The notes beneath the pieces were generated by a model. The model had not been told where the DNA came from. It saw only the letters and a list, made by a program, of their open reading frames with translations, and did no database searches. A stretch of 64,000 bases of DNA from Opisthocomus hoazin. Lineage: Eukaryota > Chordata > Aves > Opisthocomiformes > Opisthocomidae. The stretch lies in contig NC_134419.1 in NCBI RefSeq assembly GCF_030867145.1, positions 4,553,501 through 4,617,500 of the forward strand, in the 5' to 3' direction. A program made the position numbers and the translations under genes. The first letter of the stretch is position 1, and every line of letters starts with the position of its first letter. Below are positions 15,001-23,888 of the stretch, in pieces.

Positions 15001-18000
15001 ACTCAACAGGCAGAAGGACAGGAAATCAGTTACGCTTTTCCTCTTTAAGGCATAAGCATTTAGCAAGATGTCTTTCTCCTTGAGGGAGCCAAAATCCTTT
15101 CGGAAATCTGCAGTTTTTAAGACAACCCAATTATCTCAATACTTGTGACTGTTGATTATGACTAGTAGCTTAAAAAGTTAGTACCACCACTCGTTGGTTT
15201 TTCACGCTAGTCCTTCTATTGTCAATCAAATTACCAACTTGGGAAACTAAAATAATATTTATCCATCCCTCAAATTATGCTGCAGCACATAGTTCTGAAC
15301 ACTACTACCTAAACAAAAAATGGCATCAGAACAAGGGGAGAAAGTTGAGGGGCGTGGGGGGAAATCCAGTCTTTTACTACAAGTATTTAGTAATAGAAGT
15401 CACGACTCCAACAGAGACTGCTGAAATTATTTTGGGTTAAGAATGGAAGGGAGAAACTTATGCAAAAATAGTGCAAAAGACAGTTGTCTCAGAGCTACTG
15501 CACACTTTAGGGATAAGAAGATAGCTGAAAATGACTGAACCATTTCAAGTCCTGTGAGCTGGCAACATACTTCCTTGCAATTCAGGAATTCCAACATTAG
15601 TCTAAAGATGTTCCTATGTAAATACGCAACGTCAAAATACTGCTACAAACCCAAGAAACTTTACTATAACCTGAAGTTATACAGCTTTTCCTGGTAATCG
15701 TATTTTATTTATGTATTATTCCTGATATTTATATTTTATATACATGCATATTTTCCTGTTCTTTTCCAAGCTTCACACTACCTCGTGTTTAAACACAGGG
15801 CTGGATGCAGTTTTACCCCACCTACATATTTCTGTCTAAAGATTAAGCAGCAAAGCCCCAGTTTTCACTCTTCTCCTCTATCACAAAAACAGATTATAGA
15901 TGGAAGCATTTTATAATAAATTGCCTGACCTATTCTATATGAATTGTCATATGCAATCTTTATAACTGGTGCTTCCCGGCACAAGTACAATTAAGTCCCT
16001 CTGTAGTAGGACAATACAAACAAGATGCAACCCCTATCCTAAAGAAAAAAATTTAATAGCTCAAGTGTTTTGCAGCTAGCTTCTCCAAAAGCAACTCAAA
16101 TGACACAGATACCTTCAACATGCCTACGTCCTTACAGAGCACTGCAACAAACACCCAGTAGACAGCTCTATACGTAAGAACCCCATCATCAACCTGGTGT
16201 ATAATACTAGTTTATTACACATCCATAGGCAGCTCTTCTGCTGCCCTGGTAATTTCTCCCTGCTTCATGCGTAAAGCCTTGAAACACTGAGGTACCCAGG
16301 TCCTCAGGTCACTCCACAGATTGTAGAAAGTGACTGCAAACCCTGCAAAATGCTCCAACAGGCTCCAGGGATTTGTGTCTTGGAGAACATATGGAGCACA
16401 GACAGTCCTTAACAAACTTCTCTTCCACAGACTTGGCTGAGGCACTTTCTGCAGTCACAAACTCAGCATCCAGACATTCTGCAGAACATCCCCTCCTCTC
16501 AGAGTCTGTCACCTGCTAGCTTTGCCTCACCTCCCTCGCTTCTTGTGTGGATGGTGAATGGACTCTTCCCCAGGAGCTCAAGTACATATCAACCTGCACC
16601 ACACCCATCTCCTCCCACTGTGTCTTTCCCAGGAACAACAGTCCTCCTCTATTCAGCCAACTCTCATCTTGGAAGCTCTTCCATACTTTCCATGAGAAAG
16701 TATTGTTTATTCTCTCAGTCTTCTGGTTTTCCTGCATTTAAAATCTGTAGCATGGGATTACCTCAACATTAAAATACGTTTCTCCATTCTGGATACTGTG
16801 TATTTATTTTTAAACTATCCCCAAGCTCATATCTTCTTATTAATTATAATTGCAATAATTATAATTATTATAATTGCAATATTCTATTCCCCAAAACACA
16901 ATCAGCTCAGAACTACTGTAGGCGAGAGAGCCATTTCCACACATGTCAGTTCATCACATAGTTACTCAGGAAAATAAGAGCTCATCAGCAATTCTCTTAA
17001 GTTCAGCCTTCTTCACCATGACGAATAAATAGAAAGGAGAAAGTTTGCTGTTAATACTATTAAAAGCTAGATATGTGGAATAGAATGGAAGCAGGAACAG
17101 ATGCTTATAATCTCTGTCCACTGTGAAAACCGACTCCATACACTTACTACGTTTACAATGCCCTAAATTACCTGTCCATCTGCAAGAGGGCTTTCCCAAA
17201 CACCCTGTGAAACATAAGTTTCTTCAGAGGTCACTGGTCACCTTGTCAAGTGTGTTTGGGCAAAGGAGCTACCTGGACCAGAGCAGTGTAAAAGCACAGG
17301 CTACAGCTGTGAATTTGAGGGGGGAGTTGTTGTCCGCTCTATGTTTGTAAAGAGTGACCATATACTCTGAATATTTGGTTGGTTGCTTCAAAAATAGTCT
17401 CATCAAGCCAAGAATAGAACAATATGCAGAGCAAGGGGTTTTCTATTTGTTTTTTCAATTCAAAAAGTGTTTTTAAAATCCTGTATTACAGCAAGTAATC
17501 CCTGGTAGGTTACATAAAAGATTAAGTAGAACACCACAAACTGAAGCAGCTGTGATTGACAGCACTGGTTTCTAACACTACAGCAGCCTTCATGCCAGTG
17601 CAAGAACAGGCACGCAAGCTTACGAGTCAAGAGCAAGCATTACAGAATTCAGAGTTTCATGGCACAATATCCTGATGCTGCCATTTGGATATACACCCTT
17701 GTAAACCAAATAAATGGCTACATACAGGTACCACCATTTCACCCAAGCCTGTTGGAGCAGGTAAACAAAGCCTTAGAAAACCCTGCGACATGTAACACTG
17801 CTTTATGCATGCCAGCATCTCCCAGAACAGAAACAGCTAATTAAAATTAAGCAAAGAGCAGGGCTGAGAGTTTTAAGTCTCTCCATACATTTAAAAGTTA
17901 CATAAGCACCTAGAAATAATACGAGAGTAGAAGTATTAATTATGGGTTCTTCAAACTCCATGCCCGATCATTTCCTCAAAACAGATTTTTACTGTACTTG

Positions 18001-21000
18001 CAAAACCAATGAAAGTACTAGGCACAGGGAGGAGGCTGGCAGCAGCAGCCATAGTCTTCAGGACTGCAGCAGTAATTTTTTTTTCCTCCAAATTTGATTA
18101 GTTTTACTAAATATAGCCTCAAGGACATGCTACTATTCATGCTGAAAACAACTTTGTGAATCTAGCTTAAACACACCCTGCCACTTGCTGCTACAAGTGA
18201 AGCAAGTATTTTTCTCTCAGGCGTACAGCTATTATCCTCACAATATATATCTGAAAATACAATTTTGTAACACATAACACTTAATACCTTTTGTCTGGGT
18301 TTGCTGAAGGCTCTACCAGCAAACAGCTGCAGAGGAAGCAAGACTGTTCATATCACCCAGCAAAAATCAACCTGTCTAACTCTTGGGAAGGAATGCCCTC
18401 AGTTTCATACAGACGATGCAAGATTGAGGTTCTCCATTTCTTTAGCCAGATTACTCTCTCTAGGGACAGAAGTTTTACAGAGTTAGTCAAAGAGATTTTA
18501 AAGTAACAATAAACATTCCCATTCTCAATCCCAGAATATTAACAGAGTAACTCAGCCACTGGGCAGAATTAACATTACTAATGCTGCCAGTGCCAACAAG
18601 GGGCACATCTACTGCGGAAAAAGCTTTCTGTTTACGATACTACCGCACATCTGGTCTCTAGCTTGGCAACAAAGACAGAAGCAGCCTCAGAGCAGTACAA
18701 TACCAGAAGACATTCAACTAAATTTTTCTCTGCTACAGTAAACACTTATTGTAATGGCACCTAAATTCAGAAGATACTACTACATCACTAGGCCTGCTGC
18801 TGCTACTCTTATCACCTCACTCCTACACAGAGGCAGAAAATATTAAGGTTCACTTCACGTATACCAATTAAAGTTTATCTTGCTGACTTAGAACATAGTT
18901 TCTGCAACAGACTCGGGAGTTCAGTCTTAACAGATATTACTTAAGCCAATTTTCCTTGCAAACTCATATACATTTGCCCTACAATTGAATCTAACTCCGT
19001 TATGTTTTCCCGTAACATCTTCAAAACATTAAATTCAATGACACCTGGGTTGCAGAATCGATATACATTTTTATTGGTATTCTCCTCCTTCTCTGGACAA
19101 TGCACATTTTCTAATACAGAATTTGCTAAAATAAAAAAATATATAAGATCTGGCAACAGAAAAAGATCAGGAGCATCTCTTTGCTATATTAACGAGCAAA
19201 TAAATTGAGAAACCTTTAGAACTACAGAGAGTTCTAGAACCCATTTCTCTTCAGATATACAACACTTCATTCCCCCCTCCCCAGATCTTTTTTTTTTTCT
19301 CTCTATTATTCACACCAAAGTTCAAGTGGAAAGGATGTTTGAAACATATCTTAGTGTAAACAGTCGCTTCCTACTAAGTTGTAAAGCAGGTCTGAGAAAC
19401 AGGCTGTTAAATCTAAAAACGTGAATCTGGCAATGCATCTGCTGAGTGCTGTATACAAAACCTGAAGGCACACAATTAGATGTTCATTTACACAAAGCGC
19501 TTTCAGTTTCAGGCTAAAGTTCCACTAGCATTCCCTTTAAGATTCATGATATAAGTACAGCTATGCACTATGTGGATATTAAAAATGAGAATTAGTCTTA
19601 AAATATTTTAAGCAGGAATTGTAAAATTAGGAGAGAGTTCAGCACTGCTGACAGGATTTTGAGACGGCGCTCAGAAGTGCATTGATTTATCTTGCAATTG
19701 AATCACGATGGAGTTCTTTTCACCTGACTATGGAGAGGAAAATACAAAGTTCAAGAGCCCAAAAAAGAGAAAGAAAAATACACATAGATTAATGACAAAA
19801 GATAGCCAACTCCAGAAAGGTAAGCATAAGACAACTGAAATCCTAAAGACCAGCAAAACACTGAAAGGATACAAGGTCACTAAAAGGAAAATGGAGGGCA
19901 GAAAGGGAAGAAATTGTCTTCAGTGATTTATTACAGACTTTAACTTGTTAAAACTTCTGTACTGTCATGTAGAAAGTAAAAGGAGCATCTACTCTGGTAG
20001 CTGCTGCTATTGCTTTTGCCAGTTTCACTCCTGGATCTCCACAATGCTTCTAAATCCCTCCCTTCTTTCCCCGATTTACACTCCACATAGGCACAACACC
20101 TGCTATTGCTAGTGAAACCCTTCACGCCAGGTAACTGCGGTCTTCCCCGCCAAGATTTCATGCACAAGGTCCATTTAGCAGAGCACAGTCTCACCAAAAA
20201 TCTTCTATCTGCAAGAGTGGAATTACAGACACGGAAGCAGAAGGAACTTGGAAAGAACAAGGGATGAAAATAAAGGAAGCTTGGTTGATGAACTGCACAA
20301 GTATGGCTGGACTCGATGATCTTATCATGGAATGGTTTAGGGTTGGAAGAGACCTTCAAGATCATCTGGTTCCAACCCACTGCCACGGGCAGGGACACCT
20401 TAAAGGTCTTGTCCAACCCAAATGATTTTATGGTTCTAAACAGGTGGCTCTTGCACGGGCAATACCACACACTTAGGTGTGCTGCGACCGACCGTAATTA
20501 AGGCTTTAACCAACTGAAAGCTGGTATGAAATGGTCTGAGGTTTCTGCTCCTCTCAACTCAAGTTAATTGCATGTATTTATTACTGTTGTCGTTCATTAC
20601 CGAGCAGTTTCCACACCGAAGCCACTGCTGGAGAACCACTACTCAGGCCTACGGGATAATCAAACGACCACAGCCACCCTCCGAGGGCGCCCGCAAGAAC
20701 CCGGTACCCGTTGTGAAACCCTGGCTCCTCAGGCAGGCCCCACCGCTACGGCCAGGCCGGCAGCCACACCGCCGCCAGCCCCGCTCCCCGCCCGCACAGC
20801 GCCTGACGGGAGCCCCGGCCGGGCCCGCAGAGCCGACGGGCGCCGAGCGCCGCCTCCCCCAGCCGTCACCATGGCAACGGCGAGAGACCAACGGGCGCCC
20901 TCGTACCGCTCCCCGCCGGGCCGGGCCGGGCCGCCGCGCTCCGGGGGCCTGACAGGAAACTCCCCCCCCCCAACACACCGGGTGAGGCCCGCGGGAAGCC

Positions 21001-21120
21001 CCCTCCCCCCCACGTCTCAGGAGGACCCCTCGGGGCAGCGGGGACCCCCCCCCCCCCCCCGCCACTCACCCAGAGGATGAGGCTGTCGCAGAGCGGGAGC
21101 TCCGCCGGCTTCGCCTCCAT
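1..21120 (-). CDS. HOOK1: HOOK1, Hook microtubule-tethering protein 1 (5' 16 coding exons, C-terminus off the window)
   Basis: Hook proteins are dynein-dynactin activating adaptors: the N-terminal Hook domain binds dynein light intermediate chain and the C-terminus binds cargo through the FTS/FHIP complex. Coding exons on the minus strand are 21070-21120, 14886-14971, 13163-13235, 12789-12839, 11186-11318, 10202-10269, 9042-9104, 8056-8139, 5026-5192, 4272-4412, 2769-2970, 2411-2521, 1481-1568, 1337-1397, 584-724 and 1-49. They sum to 1569 nt (523 codons) with every junction GT-AG and in phase. Residues 1 to about 160 form the Hook domain and the rest is coiled coil. The [13 protein letters not shown] helix is intact; its Gln145 and Ile152 match the HOOK3 residues known to contact light intermediate chain. 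The sequence follows human HOOK1 (728 residues), not HOOK3: for example it has [12 protein letters not shown]. About 200 C-terminal residues are missing at the window edge. The start ATG has a good context (GCGCCATGG). Confidence 0.97.
426..522 (+). repeat. Perfect 49-bp tandem duplication in HOOK1 intron 15
   Basis: The unit starting atgactggcttcctgcacag occurs at 426-474 and again at 475-522. The copies are identical over 48 bases, so the duplication is recent. It ends about 60 bp from the exon 15 donor. Confidence 0.95.
584..724 (-). CDS. HOOK1: HOOK1 coding exon 15
   Basis: Residues 460-507, containing [20 protein letters not shown] and LQEQLEQKH. Phase matches both neighbours. The donor reads GTGATG, weaker than every other donor in the gene. 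Confidence 0.93.
1337..1397 (-). CDS. HOOK1: HOOK1 coding exon 14
   Basis: Residues 440-460, containing [13 protein letters not shown]. The acceptor is TTTCAG, the donor is GTAAG, and the exon ends in phase 2. Confidence 0.94.
1481..1568 (-). CDS. HOOK1: HOOK1 coding exon 13
   Basis: Residues 411-440, containing [20 protein letters not shown]. The acceptor is TTCTTAG and the donor is GTACTG. Intron 13 downstream is only 83 bp. Confidence 0.94.
1752..2361 (+). mobile_element. CR1 LINE 3' fragment in HOOK1 intron 12
   Basis: A 5'-truncated CR1 non-LTR retroposon, antisense to HOOK1. It carries the C-terminal end of the CR1 polymerase frame (1784-2278 stays open, with [20 protein letters not shown] and [12 protein letters not shown]) and the 3' tail ending cattctgtgattctgtga. 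The open frame suggests moderate age. It is similar to the copy at 54180-54512. Confidence 0.93.
2411..2521 (-). CDS. HOOK1: HOOK1 coding exon 12
   Basis: Residues 374-410, containing [20 protein letters not shown]. It is 37 codons, phase 0 at both ends, with acceptor GAAAAG and donor GTAAAT. A CR1 copy ends only about 50 bp beyond the donor, inside intron 12. Confidence 0.96.
2769..2970 (-). CDS. HOOK1: HOOK1 coding exon 11
   Basis: Residues 306-373, including [34 protein letters not shown] and QLETYKRQ. At 202 nt it is the largest coding exon found here. The donor is GTAAGG and the exon ends in phase 0. Confidence 0.97.
4272..4412 (-). CDS. HOOK1: HOOK1 coding exon 10
   Basis: Residues 259-306 of the coiled coil, containing [19 protein letters not shown] and [17 protein letters not shown]. 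The acceptor is TCATAG and the donor is GTATGT. Phase is preserved on both sides. Confidence 0.95.
5026..5192 (-). CDS. HOOK1: HOOK1 coding exon 9
   Basis: Residues 204-259. It contains [15 protein letters not shown] and [18 protein letters not shown]. The AKKYFHAQ segment separates HOOK1 from HOOK3, which has a different sequence there. The donor is GTATG and the exon ends in phase 2. Confidence 0.97.
8056..8139 (-). CDS. HOOK1: HOOK1 coding exon 8
   Basis: Residues 176-203, containing [11 protein letters not shown] and ending in ELDLQ. The coiled coil starts here. It is 28 codons, phase 0 at both ends, with donor GTAAG. Confidence 0.94.
9042..9104 (-). CDS. HOOK1: HOOK1 coding exon 7
   Basis: Residues 155-175, beginning LMSKE and ending in EMEQQ. 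This is the variable linker between the Hook domain and the coiled coil. It is 21 codons, phase 0 at both ends, with donor GTAACT. Confidence 0.92.
10202..10269 (-). CDS. HOOK1: HOOK1 coding exon 6 (dynein light-intermediate-chain binding helix)
   Basis: Residues 132-154. It encodes the terminal Hook-domain helix with [13 protein letters not shown]. Gln145 and Ile152 align with HOOK3 Gln147 and Ile154, which are required for light-intermediate-chain binding. The donor is GTAAG. Confidence 0.95.
11186..11318 (-). CDS. HOOK1: HOOK1 coding exon 5
   Basis: Residues 88-132, containing [15 protein letters not shown] and [16 protein letters not shown], the most conserved block of the Hook domain. 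A long pyrimidine tract precedes the acceptor. The donor is GTATG and the exon ends in phase 1. Confidence 0.96.
12259..12279. repeat. Poly-A tract in HOOK1 intron 4
   Basis: About 20 consecutive A bases. No retrotransposed sequence is recognisable next to it. Confidence 0.8.
12789..12839 (-). CDS. HOOK1: HOOK1 coding exon 4
   Basis: Residues 71-87, [17 protein letters not shown], matching the Hook-domain helix before the FLGQQI motif. The exon is 51 nt, phase 0 at both ends, with acceptor TTAG and donor GTATGG. Confidence 0.94.
13163..13235 (-). CDS. HOOK1: HOOK1 coding exon 3
   Basis: Residues 46-70 of the Hook domain, including [11 protein letters not shown] and [10 protein letters not shown]. 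The acceptor is TTTCAG, the donor is GTATTC, and the exon ends in phase 0. Confidence 0.94.
14886..14971 (-). CDS. HOOK1: HOOK1 coding exon 2
   Basis: Residues 18-46, beginning [10 protein letters not shown] and containing [10 protein letters not shown], a hallmark of the Hook domain. The acceptor is TTTTAG, the donor is GTAAG, and the exon ends in phase 2. Intron 1 upstream is about 6.1 kb, the longest in the gene. Confidence 0.95.
16841..16880. repeat. AT-rich short direct repeat in HOOK1 intron 1
   Basis: The 14-mer attataattgcaat occurs at 16843-16856 and 16867-16880, 24 bp apart, in an AT-only context. The embedded attgcaat resembles a C/EBP-type palindrome, but function is not shown. 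Confidence 0.7.
20303..20437. mobile_element. Nested CR1 fragments in HOOK1 intron 1
   Basis: A plus-strand CR1 3' end (gctggactcgatgatctta, then aaaggtcttgtccaaccc and a gattttatggttct tail) is interrupted at about 20325-20398 by a short minus-strand CR1 3' end (tcatggaatggtttagggtt to cagggacac). The four bases ctta flank the inner copy on both sides and could be its target-site duplication. Confidence 0.8.
21070..21120 (-). CDS. HOOK1: HOOK1 coding exon 1
   Basis: Residues 1-17, starting [17 protein letters not shown], ending in phase 0 at a GTGAGT donor. Human HOOK1 has a slightly longer, proline-rich start before the same LPLCDSL core. The exon lies inside the CpG island. Confidence 0.95.
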
Positions 21121-21326
21121 GGCGCCGGCCCCGGTCCCGGTCCCGCCGCCGGCCGGTCCCGCGCAGGGCGGCCGCGTCAGCACAGCCCGCCCGAGCCGCT
21201 CCGCACGGCGCCCACCTCCTGCGTAGGGAGGCGGGACGGACACGTCAGCACCCGCCCATGCCTTCAAACGCCCGGGAGTGGCAGCGGGCCTGACCAGTCA
21301 CGCGTGAGGGGGTGTCGCTGTTCGCG

Positions 21327-21331
21327 CCAAT
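21327..21331 (+). promoter_or_regulatory. CCAAT box in the CpG-island promoter
   Basis: CCAAT within gcgccaatcacgg, about 200 bp upstream of the HOOK1 ATG in the divergent spacer. NF-Y boxes are common in bidirectional promoters. Only the motif is seen. Confidence 0.5.
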
Positions 21332-21564
21332 CACGGAGGGGCCGCTCGTTAGGGGTGGGGCCGTGCCGGCTGCCCTCAGCGGTCCGAGCCACCGCCCCCG
21401 CTCCGTTCGGCCCCGGGACGGGTCATCCACCCCCGGGGTGCGTGGGCGACGCGGGGACGAGTGACCCACCCCCGGGGCGAAGCGTGGGCCGGGGAGTCAG
21501 CGGGCACAGCCCCTACCCTCCTTCCGCCGCCGCGAACCCGGCGGGGGAGGGGCCGCTCCGGCCC

Positions 21565-21575
21565 AACATGGCGGC
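21565..21575 (+). promoter_or_regulatory. YY1-type site, likely near the RNF170-like transcription start
   Basis: aacatggcggc matches the YY1 core (AAnATGGCGGC). It is in plus orientation, as often seen just downstream of start sites in CpG promoters. This suggests plus-strand transcription begins near 21550. The ATG in the motif is probably not a start codon. Confidence 0.5.
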
Positions 21576-23820
21576 CGCTGCCTCCTCCCGCCCTGGCGTC
21601 CCCTCGGCTGTGACAGGCGCTGCCGCAGGCCGGGGGCGGGCGGGCCGTGGAGGTCGCGGAGTGAGCCGGCGTGGTTCAGGCTTAACTGTGCTGAGGTGTA
21701 GGTAGGTCACTGTACCTGCGCCAGCCACAGAGGTTGCTTTCAGACCAGGGTACAGAATTGCTTAAAAAATACCATTGTTAAATGAGGCAAAAATATAAAC
21801 TTCTTCTTCTGAGGAGGCCAAGGATGGAAAGCGCTTAAGCAGGAGGCCGATGAGCAACTGTTCCAGCCCTTCCCAGGAGGTGCAGCGGCAGGACCCAGTC
21901 CAGCAGCGCTGGTGGGACTGAGCAGGCCAAGGGCAGTTCTACCTCTTTTTAATTTATATTGTCATTTTTATGTCTCAGCCTCAGAGGCTGTTGTTGGTAC
22001 TGCCCGTAACCCACCAGACTCCAGTGTCTCCCAGGCAACAGTCTTCACCCCGCCAGCAAGTGGGTGACGGAAGCCGGGCAGCCGAGGGGCACTGCGGAAC
22101 GAACGCTCCCGCAATGGGGACACGTGTTACAGGGCAGCCCTCAGTGACTGCCTGCGCAGGATGACAGGTACCACCAGACGGGCACAGAGCTTTCAGCTTA
22201 CATTTCACTACGTGATAGCTAAGACGTTGGAGTACTTTTTTGTTTGATCTTTTTTGCTTCAGAAAAAAACCCACCAACATTCTTCCACTTGCTTGCCTCT
22301 ACTATACTTGTTTCACAGGAAAAACTTACCATATTTGATCAGATCTGGGGTATGCCTGGTTCAGGATCTTGTCTTCTGTAATACTCTGCCTCAGACACTC
22401 CAGGGAAAAGCCTAAGTACCTTATGCTAAGAAGATGCGATTACTCTGTCTCTCTGCTGTTTCAGCACAAGAACTTCAGTAACTCTTCTCTCCAACAGACC
22501 CTTTTACTGAGTGATTTGAACCGTTGTTTTTTGTTAGCTGATTCTGTTTTATGAAGATCCTTACATTGCCTGCCGTTCCTGGAATGTGCAGGATAGCATT
22601 AAGCACATCAGTATTTAGGTCAGTGGACTAAACAACTTGAATAATAGCTGCCATAGGCATCGTATGGTCTTCTTTTTTGGATATTCTGCTTTAAGATACA
22701 TGCTTTAATTTTCTGTTACTGATTCTGCTTTAACTCACAGACATTAAAATTGTGGTGGACGATGTGGACAGTATTTACCCGACCATTTCCCCTCATAGCG
22801 CTGTCCAGAATTCATAAAGGCTTGAGAGTGGACTTGGATTTCTGGAAACCCTTTGACTGTTTCCTTCACCAAAGGTTCTTAAAGAGATTTGGTTGCCATT
22901 GAAGACTATGGGAAATCCTTATTAAAAATAGAATAAGGAGTAAAAGATTTTTACAGTGAAATCCCAGAGAGTTCTGTGCTAGGATTTGTACAGTTGAGCA
23001 TGCTCATTGTATTTTTAAAATATTTTTCCTCTTTTATATTTTTTATTAGCTTTTTGTTATTTTTTCCCTTATTGCTCTTCATTTCCTCACTGTTTCTTCT
23101 GTTATTTTATGCCCTTCCCTTCTCAGGAAGTGCCACATCCTGACATCTGTCACTTCCTACCAGCCTTTACAGTTTCCTCCGACCCATTTCACAGAAACAG
23201 GTAATTCTGCATTTCAACTTCTTGATTTCACATGCACATTCAACCCCTCACACGCTCACTTTTGTTACACGGTTTCTACAGGCAACTCCTCTTTCCTGGG
23301 TTTATGCTACGTAAGGCATGGAGCAGCAAAAGCCAGCTGCTTTCCAGAGAACATGGAGCCAGGAGCAAGAAAGCAGCCAGAAGGGCAGGGGCTTCACCAG
23401 CAAGGGCCCCATCCCATGGTACCTGAGGAAGGCGAGCAGGGCAGGCCCAGCCATGTTCAACCGTGAGTTCAAATGGTCACGAGAGTTCATGGTGATGAGG
23501 CAAGTGCAAGGCGAAGCCCGAAAAGCAACCCACCAGTCGGGGTCAGGCCCAGCGAGGTTAACCAGAGTCAGGCCCAGTCCCATGATCACCGGGCAGCTGT
23601 GAGGTCAAGCTGGGAATTCAGTCTACAGGTCACGGTCCAGATGAGTGGGGCCCGCAGCCAGGCAGGGCCCTGAAGACTGAGGCCTGAGCTTAAATACACT
23701 AGCCAGTGGGCACAGGGTATGGATGGAGGCCCCTGGTGAGGCCATTTAGGTCTATTGGAGCACTCAGGGTCCTGACAACATGCTCTGTTTTGGTGGGGTC
23801 ATCTTCCACACATGGAAAAA

Positions 23821-23888
23821 CTGGAGCATCTCTCCCACGAGGAAAGACTGAGGTCCCTTCCAACCTCTAACATTCTGTGATTCTGTGA
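23821..23888 (+). mobile_element. CR1 remnant with internal deletion
   Basis: ctggagcatctctcccacga, from the middle of a CR1 3' region, is joined directly to the tail ggtcccttccaacctctaac and the repeat attctgtgattctgtga. Several hundred bases between these parts are missing. Confidence 0.8.

Larger units (their letters stand above)
20640..21710. promoter_or_regulatory. CpG island, probable bidirectional HOOK1 / RNF170-like promoter
   Basis: GC-rich and rich in CpG, unlike the AT-rich flanks. It covers HOOK1 coding exon 1 at 21070-21120. On the plus strand it should hold the 5' end of the RNF170-like gene; an AG-GTAGGT splice donor at 21701-21706 could close a non-coding first exon. Use in both directions is inferred from gene order and from the head-to-head HOOK3-RNF170 pair in human. 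Confidence 0.75.

Noticed and set aside
584-21120. Assignment of the Hook gene to HOOK3 because of the RNF170-type neighbour
   Set aside because: Exons 5, 9, 11 and 12 match HOOK1-specific residues, and FGGY is the HOOK1 neighbour in human.
20568-21267. Frames of 94-170 codons on both strands around HOOK1 exon 1
   Set aside because: CpG-island composition effect. Only the 51 bp of HOOK1 exon 1 has homology.
22741-22817. Segment after a good acceptor reading DIKIVVDDVDSIYPTISPHS, then a stop
   Set aside because: Protein-like but short, with no family match and no donor before the stop.
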